Shown here in pieces: positions 11,886 to 20,538 of a stretch of DNA of 64,000 nucleotides. Source of the DNA: Pseudomonas putida (GTDB taxonomy: Bacteria > Pseudomonadota > Gammaproteobacteria > Pseudomonadales > Pseudomonadaceae); contig NZ_JANHLK010000027.1 in the NCBI RefSeq assembly GCF_028682635.1, forward strand, positions 1 to 64,000, in the 5' to 3' direction. The position numbers were made by a program, and so were the translations under genes. The notes beneath the pieces were generated by a model. It searched no databases and was not told where the DNA came from. It saw only the letters and a list, made by a program, of their open reading frames with translations. Every line of letters begins with the position of its first letter. The stretch's first letter is position 1.

Positions 11886-13238
11886 TTACAGTCGACCCAG
11901 ATCATTAACCAGAGCAAGCAACATCACCCCGATCACCAAACTGATGCCGATCTGTATCCCCCAACCTTGCACCCGATCCGACAAGGGACGACCACGCGCC
12001 CACTCGATCAGATAAAACAACAAATGCCCCCCATCCAGCACAGGAATGGGCAGCAAATTCAGAACCCCCAGGCTAATACTCAGATAAGCAAGGAAATTCA
12101 GGAAATCAGCGACACCCGACTGGGCCGAAGCGCCCGCCACTTTAGCAATGGTTATCGGTCCACTCAAGTTTTTTACCGAGAGCTCGCCGAACAACATTTT
12201 CTTCAGCGAATCGAGGGTCAGCACGCTCATCGTCCAGGTGCGTCGAGCCCCTTCCCCCACGGCTGCCAACGGCCCGTAACTGACTTCGCGAATCATCTCA
12301 GGTGGCCAATCGACAGCTTTTACCCCCGCCCCGAGGTAACCGGTGGGTGCCTTGCTTTCGCCACGGGCAGCCAACATCACAGGAACGTCGATTTGAGCAC
12401 CGTCACGCTCCACCCGCAGCATGATTTTGGTATCAGGATGCATACGAACGATATCGACGACCTGCTGCCAGTCATCCACGGCCTTGCCATCGAGCGCCAA
12501 CAGGCGGTCACCGGTCTTCAGGCCGGCGGCCTGGGCCGGGCCTTTGGAATCCAGTTCAGCCAGGACGGGCGGCAATGCCGGGCGCCACGGGCGAATGCCC
12601 AGGGAACGAATCGGATCCGGTTCATCGGCACCTTTGAGCCAGTTGTCCAACACCAGCTCGCGCGGCGAATCCGCTGTCGTGCCCTGCTCGCGAACCAGCA
12701 GCTGCAGGGAACCGCTTTCACCCAGGCGACGGACCAGTTGCAGATTGACCGCAGCCCAGCCGGAAGTGGGCTCGCCGTCGATGGCAACGATTTCCTGGCC
12801 TGCGTTCAGGCCCGCCTTGGCCGCCAGGCTACCGGACTCGACAGCGCCGATGACCGGGCGGACCTGCTCGGTGCCAAGCATCGCCAATGCCCAGAAAAAC
12901 ACCATCGCCAACAGGAAGTTGGCAATCGGTCCCGCTGCAACGATGGCAATGCGCTGGCGCACGGATTTGCGGTTGAAGGATTGCTCGAGCTGATCGGCCG
13001 GCACTTCGCCTTCACGCTCGTCGAGCATCTTCACGTAGCCACCCAATGGAATGGCAGCCACCACGAATTCGGTACCCTTCTTGTCGTGCCAGCGCAGCAG
13101 CGGCATGCCGAAGCCCACGGAGAAACGCAGCACCTTGACCCCACAGCGACGCGCGACCCAGAAATGGCCGAACTCGTGGAAGGTAACCAGCACGCCCAAA
13201 GCGACCAGGGTGCCGACAATCATATAGAGCGCGCTCAT
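11886..13238 (-). CDS. rseP: Site-2 intramembrane metalloprotease RseP (MucP)
   Basis: RseP/MucP cleaves the anti-sigma factor (MucA in Pseudomonas) within the membrane after site-1 cleavage, freeing AlgU. The 450-residue protein has the zinc motif HEFGH at 21-25 in the first membrane segment, two periplasmic PDZ domains (about 110-290), and the third-ligand motif NLLPIPVLDGG near 394-404. A final membrane helix closes it. GGAG lies seven bases before the ATG. A candidate AlgU promoter occurs in this same window upstream of the lipoprotein genes at 55.9 kb. Confidence 0.96.
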   Translation of the reverse strand: MSALYMIVGTLVALGVLVTFHEFGHFWVARRCGVKVLRFSVGFGMPLLRWHDKKGTEFVVAAIPLGGYVKMLDEREGEVPADQLEQSFNRKSVRQRIAIVAAGPIANFLLAMVFFWALAMLGTEQVRPVIGAVESGSLAAKAGLNAGQEIVAIDGEPTSGWAAVNLQLVRRLGESGSLQLLVREQGTTADSPRELVLDNWLKGADEPDPIRSLGIRPWRPALPPVLAELDSKGPAQAAGLKTGDRLLALDGKAVDDWQQVVDIVRMHPDTKIMLRVERDGAQIDVPVMLAARGESKAPTGYLGAGVKAVDWPPEMIREVSYGPLAAVGEGARRTWTMSVLTLDSLKKMLFGELSVKNLSGPITIAKVAGASAQSGVADFLNFLAYLSISLGVLNLLPIPVLDGGHLLFYLIEWARGRPLSDRVQGWGIQIGISLVIGVMLLALVNDLGRL

Positions 13239-13279
13239 CTATTTTCTCCGCATTCCTATCCAGTCCTGCATCGCAGCAC

Positions 13280-14470
13280 TTACCGCCCTTGACGACTCAA
13301 CCATTGTTCAGCCAGCAAACGCGCCTTGGCATCCGCCGTGAACACCGCCTCAAGATCATTCACTGCAACCACAGGTTCGAGATTGAGGACTTCCTCGATG
13401 ATACTCGCGATTTCCAGGTAACGAACCCGTCCGTCGAGAAAGGCCGCGACAGCGACTTCATTTGCCGCATTCAACATCGCCGGAGCGCTGTTACCCGCCT
13501 CGGCTGCCTGGCGCGCCAGTCGCAGGCACGGGAATCGATCTTCGTCCGGGGCCTGGAAGTCCAGGCGCGCGACGGCAAACAGGTCCAGCGGCGGCACGCC
13601 CGAGTCGATTCGCTCCGGCCAGGCCAGCGCGTTGGCGATCGGCGTGCGCATGTCCGGGTTACCCAACTGGGCCAATACCGAACCATCGATGTAGTCGACC
13701 AGCGAATGAATCACGCTTTGTGGGTGGATCACTACTTCAACCTGGGACGGCTTGGCATCGAACAGCCAGCAGGCCTCGATCAGCTCAAGCCCTTTATTCA
13801 TCATGCTGGCCGAATCGACCGAGATCTTGCGCCCCATGGACCAGTTAGGGTGGGCACAGGCCTGCTCGGGTGAAACATGCGCCAGCTCGGCCATGGGCGT
13901 CTGCCGGAACGGACCGCCAGAGGCGGTCAGCAGGATCCGGCGTACGCCGACCGGTTCCAGGCCACGGGCAAAATCCCGGGGCATGCATTGGAAAATCGCG
14001 TTGTGCTCACTGTCGATCGGCAGCAATACCGAGCCGCTTTTGCGCACGGCCTGCATGAACAAGGCGCCGGACATGACCAGCGCCTCCTTGTTGGCCAGGA
14101 GGATCTTCTTGCCGGCCTCGACGGCCGCCAGGGTCGGGCGCAGGCCTGCGGCGCCGACGATGGCCGCCATGACCGCATCAACCTCAGGGTCGGCAGCCAC
14201 CTGGCACAACCCCTCCTCCCCCACCAGCACGCGAGTGGCAAGACCGGCAGCGCGCAGGTCATCCTGCAAGCCGCGGGCAGCAGCGGCCTCAGGCACCACG
14301 GCAAACCGCGGGGCGTGACGCACGCACAGCGCCAGCAGCTCGCTCAGGCGAGTGAAACCGCTCAAGGCGAAGACCTGGTAGCGCTCAGGGTGGCGGGCGA
14401 TGACATCCAGGGTGCTCAGACCAATCGAGCCGGTCGCCCCGAGGACGGTAATCTGCTGAGGACGGCTCAT
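13280..14470 (-). CDS. dxr: 1-deoxy-D-xylulose 5-phosphate reductoisomerase
   Basis: Dxr (IspC) converts DXP to 2-C-methyl-erythritol 4-phosphate with NADPH, the first committed step of the MEP isoprenoid pathway. That pathway feeds UppS, encoded just upstream. The 396-residue product opens with the NADPH-binding ITVLGATGSIG. It also has LLANKEALV, the LTASGGPFR loop and SVDSASMMNKGLE of the metal/substrate site. Its ATG at 14470 overlaps the cdsA stop as ATGA. A five-codon longer reading adds nothing conserved. Confidence 0.97.
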   Translation of the reverse strand: MSRPQQITVLGATGSIGLSTLDVIARHPERYQVFALSGFTRLSELLALCVRHAPRFAVVPEAAAARGLQDDLRAAGLATRVLVGEEGLCQVAADPEVDAVMAAIVGAAGLRPTLAAVEAGKKILLANKEALVMSGALFMQAVRKSGSVLLPIDSEHNAIFQCMPRDFARGLEPVGVRRILLTASGGPFRQTPMAELAHVSPEQACAHPNWSMGRKISVDSASMMNKGLELIEACWLFDAKPSQVEVVIHPQSVIHSLVDYIDGSVLAQLGNPDMRTPIANALAWPERIDSGVPPLDLFAVARLDFQAPDEDRFPCLRLARQAAEAGNSAPAMLNAANEVAVAAFLDGRVRYLEIASIIEEVLNLEPVVAVNDLEAVFTADAKARLLAEQWLSRQGR

Positions 14471-15273
14471 GGTGCAGCCATCCACAACAGTACGGCAAAT
14501 ACCGGGATCGCCGCGGTCAGACTGTCGATGCGATCCAGCACGCCGCCATGCCCCGGCAGCAGGTTGCTGCTGTCCTTGATCCCGGACTGGCGCTTGAACA
14601 TGCTTTCGGTGAGATCACCCACCACCGAGACGAACACGATCAGCGCGGCGCCGATCAGCCCCTTGAACAATTCGGCCACCGTCCAGTCGCGCACCAGGGC
14701 AACCAGGGTGGTGATCACCAGGCTCAGGGCCAGGCCGCCGTACACGCCTTCCCAGCTTTTGCCCGGGCTGACCTGCGGCGCCAGCTTGCGCTTGCCAAAC
14801 GCACGTCCGGAGAAATAGGCACCGATATCCGCGCCCCAGACCAGCACCATCACCGCCATGATCAACCAGTTGCCCAGCGGGTACTGCTTGATCTGCACCA
14901 GGCCTTGCCAGGCCGGCAACAGGATCAACAGGCCGATCAGCAGCTTGCAGGCGGCGCTCGCCCAATGCTCACTGGAGCGCGGGTAGGTCAGCACCAGGTA
15001 AGTCGCCAGCGCCCACCAGAGCACCGAAGCCCCCAACACCCAGGGCGCAAGGCCGGGCAGGATGTACATGACGAACAGCATCAAGGCGACGACGGCGGCA
15101 TAGCCGGCACGAAACGCTTGCGCAGCGAAACCGGCCAGGCGCGCCCATTCCCAGGCGCCCAGGGTTACGACCAGGCCGATGAACAGCGCAAAAGCGGAAC
15201 CCTCCAGCAGAAAAAACCCACCCAGGGCAATCGGCAGCAGGATCAGCGCGGTGATGATTCGTTGTTTAAGCAT
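14467..15273 (-). CDS. cdsA: Phosphatidate cytidylyltransferase
   Basis: CdsA makes CDP-diacylglycerol from phosphatidate and CTP, the branch point for all phospholipids. It is a polytopic inner-membrane protein of 268 residues with about eight hydrophobic segments. The family signature lies near the C-terminus (VGDLTESMFKRQSGIKDSS, then LPGHGGVLDRIDS). It overlaps dxr by four bases and abuts uppS by one, so translation is probably coupled along this run. Confidence 0.96.
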   Translation of the reverse strand: MLKQRIITALILLPIALGGFFLLEGSAFALFIGLVVTLGAWEWARLAGFAAQAFRAGYAAVVALMLFVMYILPGLAPWVLGASVLWWALATYLVLTYPRSSEHWASAACKLLIGLLILLPAWQGLVQIKQYPLGNWLIMAVMVLVWGADIGAYFSGRAFGKRKLAPQVSPGKSWEGVYGGLALSLVITTLVALVRDWTVAELFKGLIGAALIVFVSVVGDLTESMFKRQSGIKDSSNLLPGHGGVLDRIDSLTAAIPVFAVLLWMAAP

Positions 15274-16028
15274 TAAACCCGGGCTCCAGCCTCGACCTGC
15301 TCGCTCGTTTTACCGAAGCGGCGCTGGCGAGATGCGAAATCGGCCAGCGCATTGCGCATGGCATCGTGTTTGAAGTCCGGCCAGAACAGGTCGGAGAAGT
15401 ACAACTCGGCGTAGGCCAGCTGCCACAGCAGGAAGTTACTGATGCGATGCTCGCCACCGGTACGGATGCACAAGTCCGGCAACGGCAGGTCGCCGGTGGC
15501 CAGGCAGGTTTGCAGCAGTTCCGGGGTAATGTCTTCCGGCCGCAGATGCCCGGCCTGGACTTCACGCGCCAGACGCTGTGCGGCTTGGGCGATATCCCAC
15601 TGACCGCCGTAGTTGGCGGCGATCTGCAGGACGAAGCGATTGGCGCCGGCCGTCATGGCCTCGGCTTCACGCATGGCGGCCTGGAGCTCCGGGTGGAAGC
15701 GCGAGCGGTCGCCAATGATGCGCAAGCTGATGTTGTTGTCGTTGAGGCGCTTGGCCTCACGACGCAATGCCTTGAAGAACAGATCCATCAAGGCACTGAC
15801 TTCATCGGCCGGGCGCTGCCAGTTCTCACTGGAGAACGCGAACAGGGTCAATACTTCGACCCCTGCCTCGGCGCACACCTCAATGACTGCACGCACCGCA
15901 TCCACACCCGCTTTATGCCCGGCGACACCCGGCATAAAGCGTTTTTTCGCCCAGCGATTATTACCATCCATGATGATCGCGACATGGCGCGGCACCGCGG
16001 AAGGTGCAACCTGCTTGGTCTTTTCCAT
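15273..16028 (-). CDS. uppS: Undecaprenyl diphosphate synthase
   Basis: UppS extends farnesyl diphosphate with eight cis-isoprene units to make the C55 carrier for peptidoglycan and O-antigen. The 251-residue protein has the catalytic IIMDGNNRWAKKR near the N-terminus. It also has LFAFSSENW and the C-terminal RTGGEHRISNFLLWQ. A GTG two codons upstream of my chosen ATG is also possible: AAGGGT sits four bases from the GTG and ten from the ATG. Confidence 0.96.
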   Translation of the reverse strand: MEKTKQVAPSAVPRHVAIIMDGNNRWAKKRFMPGVAGHKAGVDAVRAVIEVCAEAGVEVLTLFAFSSENWQRPADEVSALMDLFFKALRREAKRLNDNNISLRIIGDRSRFHPELQAAMREAEAMTAGANRFVLQIAANYGGQWDIAQAAQRLAREVQAGHLRPEDITPELLQTCLATGDLPLPDLCIRTGGEHRISNFLLWQLAYAELYFSDLFWPDFKHDAMRNALADFASRQRRFGKTSEQVEAGARV

Positions 16029-16041
16029 GAACACGCGACCC

Positions 16042-16599
16042 TTATACGGCCATCAGGTCTTTTTCTTTCTGCGCCAGGTTCGCGTCGATTTGAGCCACGT
16101 ACTTCTTGGTCAGATCATCGATTTCGCCAGTTGCGCGACGCTCTTCGTCTTCGCTTATTTCCTTTTCCTTGACCAGATCCTTCAGCGAGCTGTTGGCATC
16201 GCGACGGATGTTGCGCACGGCAACGCGGGCATCTTCAGCTACATCACGCGCCTGCTTGGTGAAGCCCTTGCGGGTTTCCTCGGTCAGGGCCGGCATGGAG
16301 ATCAGCAGCAACTCACCCAGGTTGGTCGGGTTCAGGTTCAGACCTGCACTGCCGATGGCCTTGTCGACGGCACCGAGCATGTTGCGCTCGAAGGCAACGA
16401 CTTGCAGGGTACGGGCGTCCTTGACGGTGATGTTCGCCACTTGCTTGATCGGGGTATCGGCGCCGTAATACGGAACCATTACACCTTCCAGAATGCTTGG
16501 GTGCGCCTGGCCGGTACGGATCCGACCGAAGTTGTGCGCCAGCGATTCCACGGACTTCTGCATGCGCTCTTGAGCGTCTTTCTTGATTTCGTTGATCAT
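16042..16599 (-). CDS. frr: Ribosome recycling factor
   Basis: RRF splits post-termination ribosomes together with EF-G. It is a 185-residue tRNA-mimic protein of the standard length, starting MINEIKKDAQERMQKSVE. The conserved RTGQAHPSILEG and the C-terminal KEISEDEERRATGEID of the three-helix bundle are present. Its ATG overlaps the pyrH stop by four bases, the usual pyrH-frr coupling. Confidence 0.97.
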   Translation of the reverse strand: MINEIKKDAQERMQKSVESLAHNFGRIRTGQAHPSILEGVMVPYYGADTPIKQVANITVKDARTLQVVAFERNMLGAVDKAIGSAGLNLNPTNLGELLLISMPALTEETRKGFTKQARDVAEDARVAVRNIRRDANSSLKDLVKEKEISEDEERRATGEIDDLTKKYVAQIDANLAQKEKDLMAV

Positions 16600-17339
16600 T
16601 GTTGGCCTTCCTCGATCAGGGTTCCTTCAGCGCCACCATGGACGATATTCAGCAGGGCGCCGGGCTTGTTCATGTTAAAGACGCGCAACGGCATCTTGTG
16701 GTCGCGGCACAGGCAAATGGCCGTCAGATCCATCACGCCCAGCTTGCGATCCAGTACTTCATCGTAGGTCAGATGATCGAACTTCTCGGCATGCGGGTCT
16801 TTGAATGGGTCAGCGGTGTAGACGCCATCGACCTTGGTTGCCTTGAGCACGACATCGGCATCGATTTCGATTGCACGCAGGCAAGCCGCCGAATCCGTGG
16901 TGAAGAACGGATTACCGGTGCCGGCCGCGAAAATCACCACGTCCTTGGAGTTGAGGTGGCGCATGGCCTTGCGGCGATCGTAGTGATCGGTCACGCCCAC
17001 CATGGAAATGGCCGACATCACGATGGCCGAGATATTGGCACGTTCCAGCGCGTCGCGCATGGCCAGGGCGTTCATCACAGTGGCCAGCATGCCCATGTGG
17101 TCGCCTGTGACCCGGTCCATGCCGGCCTTGCTCAGCGCTTCGCCGCGGAACAGGTTGCCGCCGCCGATCACCAGGCCGACCTGGACACCGATGCCGACCA
17201 ACTGGCCGACTTCCAGCGCCATGCGATCCAGAACCTTCGGGTCGATCCCGAACTCTTCCGAGCCCATCAGGGCCTCGCCGCTAAGCTTGAGTAGAATGCG
17301 TTTATAGCGAGCCTGATAACCACTGCCCTGCTGAGCCAT
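16596..17339 (-). CDS. pyrH: UMP kinase
   Basis: PyrH phosphorylates UMP to UDP. It belongs to the amino-acid kinase fold and is hexameric in bacteria. The 247 residues show RILLKLSGEALMG at the N-terminus, VIGGGNLFRG in the phosphate-binding loop, and GTGNPFFTTDSAA near the active site. AGGAGAG lies upstream of the ATG. A 211-base gap containing the tsf terminator precedes it, so pyrH probably has its own promoter and heads the long downstream operon. Confidence 0.97.
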   Translation of the reverse strand: MAQQGSGYQARYKRILLKLSGEALMGSEEFGIDPKVLDRMALEVGQLVGIGVQVGLVIGGGNLFRGEALSKAGMDRVTGDHMGMLATVMNALAMRDALERANISAIVMSAISMVGVTDHYDRRKAMRHLNSKDVVIFAAGTGNPFFTTDSAACLRAIEIDADVVLKATKVDGVYTADPFKDPHAEKFDHLTYDEVLDRKLGVMDLTAICLCRDHKMPLRVFNMNKPGALLNIVHGGAEGTLIEEGQQ

Positions 17340-17492
17340 TGCGAATCTCTCCTGCGGCGTATTTTAAAAATTCTTTGCGAGCTGTTTTTCAGCTGGCGTT
17401 CACTCTAGCGTGACGCTGCTTCAGCGCCATCGGAACATGGCTTTGTAAGCCAGTTCCAAGTGGAAGCCAATTAAAAATTGGCAACCCATCTG

Positions 17493-17527
17493 AAAAGAGG
17501 CTGCGCGCGTGAGCGGGCAGCCTCTTC
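17493..17527 (-). terminator. Intrinsic terminator after tsf
   Basis: The arms AGAGGCTGC and GCAGCCTCT enclose a 12-base loop. On the minus strand the stem is followed by TTTTCAG. It lies about 25 bases past the tsf stop and separates the rpsB-tsf unit from pyrH. Confidence 0.8.
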
Positions 17528-17550
17528 AGGGCGACAGTTAAAAAACCGTC

Positions 17551-18414
17551 TTATTGCTTGGCGGCAGCCAGTTGTGCGGCAACTTCTTCAGCGAAGTTGT
17601 CAACTGGCTTCTCGATGCCTTCGCCCACTTTGAAGTAGGTGAAGGAAACGATTTCAGCGCCGGCTTTCTTGGCCAGGGCACCTACGGTGACTTCCGGGTT
17701 CATCACGAAAGCTTGCTCAACCAGGCTGGCTTCGGCCAGGAACTTGGTGATACGGCCGGCAATCATCTTCTCGACGATTTCAGCTGGCTTGCCTTTCATC
17801 TTGTCTTCGTTCAAGGACAGGAAAACGCCCTTTTCACGCTCGATGGCTTCTGGCGAAACCTGCGATGGCAGCAGGAACTCAGGGTTGCTTGCCGCCACGT
17901 GCATGGCGATCTCTTTGGCCAGCTGAACATCGCCGCCCTTGAGAACAACAGCAACACCGATCTTGTTACCGTGCAGGTAAGTACCGACCACGTCACCTTC
18001 AACGCGAACCAGGCGACGGATGTTGACGTTTTCGCCAACTTTGGCCACCAGGGCTTCACGAGCCGATTCCTGAGCGGCGATCAGCGGAGCTGCGTCGGTC
18101 AGTTTTTCGTCGAATGCTTTTTCTACGCTGGCAGCAACGAAGTTCTTGAAGTCGTCTTGCAGTGCCAGGAAGTCGGTCTGCGAGTTCACTTCCAGCAGTA
18201 CGGCGGACTTGTCGTCAGCCTTGATGGCGATGGCGCCTTCAGCGGCAACGTTGCCCGCTTTCTTGGCAGCCTTGATGGCGCCCGAAGCACGCATGTCATC
18301 AATGGCTTTCTCGATGTCGCCGCCGGCCTTGGTCAAGGCCTTTTTGCAGTCCATCATGCCTTCGCCAGTACGCTCGCGCAGTTCTTTGACCAACGCTGCA
18401 GTAATCTCTGCCAT
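17551..18414 (-). CDS. tsf: Elongation factor Ts
   Basis: EF-Ts exchanges GDP for GTP on EF-Tu. The 287-residue protein begins MAEITAALVKELRERTG with the UBA-like N-domain. It contains the TDFLA signature of the core (VNSQTDFLALQDDF) near residues 78-90, followed by the two core subdomains. AGAGGA lies eight bases before the ATG at 18414, so I reject an 11-codon longer reading. It is transcribed with rpsB but separated from it by a strong hairpin. Confidence 0.97.
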   Translation of the reverse strand: MAEITAALVKELRERTGEGMMDCKKALTKAGGDIEKAIDDMRASGAIKAAKKAGNVAAEGAIAIKADDKSAVLLEVNSQTDFLALQDDFKNFVAASVEKAFDEKLTDAAPLIAAQESAREALVAKVGENVNIRRLVRVEGDVVGTYLHGNKIGVAVVLKGGDVQLAKEIAMHVAASNPEFLLPSQVSPEAIEREKGVFLSLNEDKMKGKPAEIVEKMIAGRITKFLAEASLVEQAFVMNPEVTVGALAKKAGAEIVSFTYFKVGEGIEKPVDNFAEEVAAQLAAAKQ

Positions 18415-18549
18415 TTCAAAATTCCTCTTGGATAGGTTATCAACCATTCCACCCGATCGAACGGGCGTTCAATTCTTCCCGAACCACCCTTGTTAGCTGC
18501 CGCACGTTACAGATAGAGCAGTGGGCGCCGACAAATGGTTTTCGAGGTG

Positions 18550-18578
18550 GCAAAAAGGGGGCCAAGCCCCCTTTTTGC
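18550..18578. terminator. Near-perfect bidirectional hairpin between rpsB and tsf
   Basis: The GCAAAAAGGGGG arm and its exact complement flank a short loop, so both strands have an A-tract, a G/C stem and a T-tract. It lies 27 bases after the rpsB stop and about 135 bases before tsf. It probably terminates part of the rpsB transcripts and sets the S2:EF-Ts ratio. Confidence 0.85.
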
Positions 18579-18604
18579 TTACTGAGTCAACGCCAGGGCG
18601 TCAA

Positions 18605-19342
18605 TTACTCAGCTGCAGCCTGAGTTTCTTCAGCTGCGAACTCTACGGTGCCGCCGGCAACGTTGTTGCGACCACGGATCACAGCGTCAGCCATCGAACC
18701 CATGTACAGCTGGATAGCGCGGATTGCGTCATCGTTGCCTGGGATGATGTAGTCAACGCCTTCCGGGCTGCTGTTGGTATCGACTACGCCGATAACCGGG
18801 ATGCCCAGCTTGTTGGCTTCGGTGATCGCGATGCGCTCGTGATCAACGTCGATAACGAACAGAGCGTCTGGCAGACCGCCCATGTCCTTGATACCACCCA
18901 GGGAACGATCCAGCTTTTCCAGGTCACGGGAGCGCATCAGCGCTTCTTTCTTGGTCAGCTTGGCGAAAGTACCGTCTTCGGCTTGTACTTCAAGGTCACG
19001 CAGACGCTTGATGGAAGCACGGATGGTCTTGAAGTTGGTCAGCATGCCGCCCAACCAGCGGTGATCGACGTACGGCGAACCGCAACGTGCTGCTTCTTCA
19101 GCAACGATCTTGCCAGCGGAACGCTTGGTGCCGACGAACAGAATCTTGTTTTTGCCCTGGGCCAGACGCTCTACGAAAGTCAGAGCTTCGTTGAACATTG
19201 GCAGGGTTTTTTCAAGGTTGATGATGTGGATCTTGTTACGCGCGCCGAAAATGTATTTACCCATTTTCGGGTTCCAGTAACGGGTCTGGTGACCGAAGTG
19301 CACACCGGCCTTCAGCATATCGCGCATGTTGACTTGGGACAT
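18605..19342 (-). CDS. rpsB: 30S ribosomal protein S2
   Basis: S2 binds the 30S head/body junction late in assembly and helps recruit S1. The 245-residue product starts MSQVNMRDMLKAGVHFGHQTRYWNPKM and has the usual coiled-coil insertion (about 105-150) and the VIDVDHERIAITEA and VGVVDTNSSPEGVDYIIPGNDDA segments. AAGGA lies before the ATG. A conserved leader with an extended -10 promoter lies upstream, consistent with S2 feedback control. Confidence 0.98.
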   Translation of the reverse strand: MSQVNMRDMLKAGVHFGHQTRYWNPKMGKYIFGARNKIHIINLEKTLPMFNEALTFVERLAQGKNKILFVGTKRSAGKIVAEEAARCGSPYVDHRWLGGMLTNFKTIRASIKRLRDLEVQAEDGTFAKLTKKEALMRSRDLEKLDRSLGGIKDMGGLPDALFVIDVDHERIAITEANKLGIPVIGVVDTNSSPEGVDYIIPGNDDAIRAIQLYMGSMADAVIRGRNNVAGGTVEFAAEETQAAAE

Positions 19343-19476
19343 GATAGTTCCTTAATAAGTCGGGTTTGGCCTCCACGTATCCCAATGACCAACCACCAGC
19401 ATTTCGCTTGCGGCACCCAGGTCATCGTGTCGACACGTGTGTGGATTTAGGCTTTTCGGGGCATCCCCGGAAAGCG
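19343..19476 (-). ncRNA. rpsB mRNA leader (t44/tff-like S2 autoregulatory element)
   Basis: About 134 bases of 5' leader precede rpsB. On the minus strand the leader contains a short GGGG-AUG-CCCC hairpin near 19460 and the segment GGGATACGTGGAGGC shortly before the ribosome-binding site. I recall that segment as conserved in gammaproteobacterial rpsB leaders, where S2 represses its own translation. In E. coli this map-rpsB gap is also where the t44/tff RNA maps. The identity rests on position and that motif, not on a computed covariance match. Confidence 0.6.
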
Positions 19477-19480
19477 GCGC

Positions 19481-19511
19481 ATTTTATACCACAAGGATGG
19501 AAAAAACGGAA
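19481..19511 (-). promoter_or_regulatory. rpsB promoter
   Basis: On the minus strand TGGTATAAAATGCGCC gives an extended -10 (TG-n-TATAAA) at 19483-19488, with a weak TTCCGT at the -35 distance. Transcription would start near 19476. The 372-base divergent gap 19343-19714 otherwise holds only the rpsB leader, a small AGAATG/CATTCT hairpin near 19570, and the map 5' region, where TTAGAAT near 19628 could be a map -10. Confidence 0.6.
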
Positions 19512-19714
19512 CCCGGATTCTCAAATCGAGGCGAACGCACATCGCCAGCCCTTGGAATCCGCCCAGAATGCACCATTCTATAAGGAGAAGCGATGCACTG
19601 AGCCGCGGATTTGCGCTGATCGTCTGTTAGAATCGCGTTTTTCAGGGCTGCGAAGATCGATCGCGCAACGCCCTTTTCGTCAAGAAAGCGCCATCGAGCG
19701 CAGAGAGAGCCTGT

Positions 19715-20497
19715 ATGACCGTCACCCTCAAAACCCCCGAGGACATCGCAAAAATGCGCGTCGCCGGCAAACTGGCCGCCGATGTGCTGGAAATGATTGC
19801 TGAACATGTCAAACCGGGCGTTACCACCGATCAACTGAACCAGATCTGCCACGACTATATCGTCAACGAGCAGAAGGCCATCCCTGCCCCGCTGAACTAC
19901 AAGGGCTATCCCAAGTCGATCTGCACCTCGATCAACCATGTGGTCTGCCACGGCATCCCGAACGACAAGCCGCTCAAGGATGGCGACACCCTGAACATCG
20001 ACGTCACCGTCATCAAGGATGGCTACCACGGCGACACCAGCCGCATGTTCCACGTCGGCACCGTGCCGGTCTGGGCCGAGCGACTGTCCCAGGTGACCCA
20101 GGAATGCATGTACAAGGCGATCGAGATCGTCAAACCCGGCTGCCGCCTCGGCGACATCGGCGAAATCATCCAGAAGCACGCCGAGAAAAACGGCTTCTCG
20201 GTGGTTCGCGAGTTCTGCGGCCACGGCATCGGCAAGGTGTTCCATGAAGAGCCGCAGATCCTGCACTACGGCCGTGCCGGCACCGGCATGGAACTGAAGG
20301 CCGGCATGACCTTCACCATCGAGCCGATGATCAACCAGGGCAAGGCCGACACCAAGGTGCTGGGCGATGGCTGGACCGCGATCACCAAGGACCGCAAGCT
20401 GTCGGCACAGTGGGAACACACCCTGCTGGTGACCGAGACCGGTTACGAGATCTTCACCCTGCGCAGCGATGACACCATCCCCCGCGTTTCGGCCTGA
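19715..20497 (+). CDS. map: Methionine aminopeptidase, type I
   Basis: MetAP removes the initiator methionine from nascent proteins. The 260-residue protein has the pita-bread-fold metal ligands in the expected motifs: the two Asp in DVTVIKDGYHGDTSRMF, the His in CGHGIGKVFHEEP, and the Glu in FTIEPMINQG and SAQWEHTLL. There is no N-terminal zinc-finger extension, so it is class Ia. It is divergent from rpsB, the standard arrangement, with glnD 41 bases downstream. Confidence 0.97.
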   Translation: MTVTLKTPEDIAKMRVAGKLAADVLEMIAEHVKPGVTTDQLNQICHDYIVNEQKAIPAPLNYKGYPKSICTSINHVVCHGIPNDKPLKDGDTLNIDVTVIKDGYHGDTSRMFHVGTVPVWAERLSQVTQECMYKAIEIVKPGCRLGDIGEIIQKHAEKNGFSVVREFCGHGIGKVFHEEPQILHYGRAGTGMELKAGMTFTIEPMINQGKADTKVLGDGWTAITKDRKLSAQWEHTLLVTETGYEIFTLRSDDTIPRVSA

Positions 20498-20538
20498 TCC
20501 GCTCACCGAACCCAGCCTATAGAAAGGAAAGCCAATCA

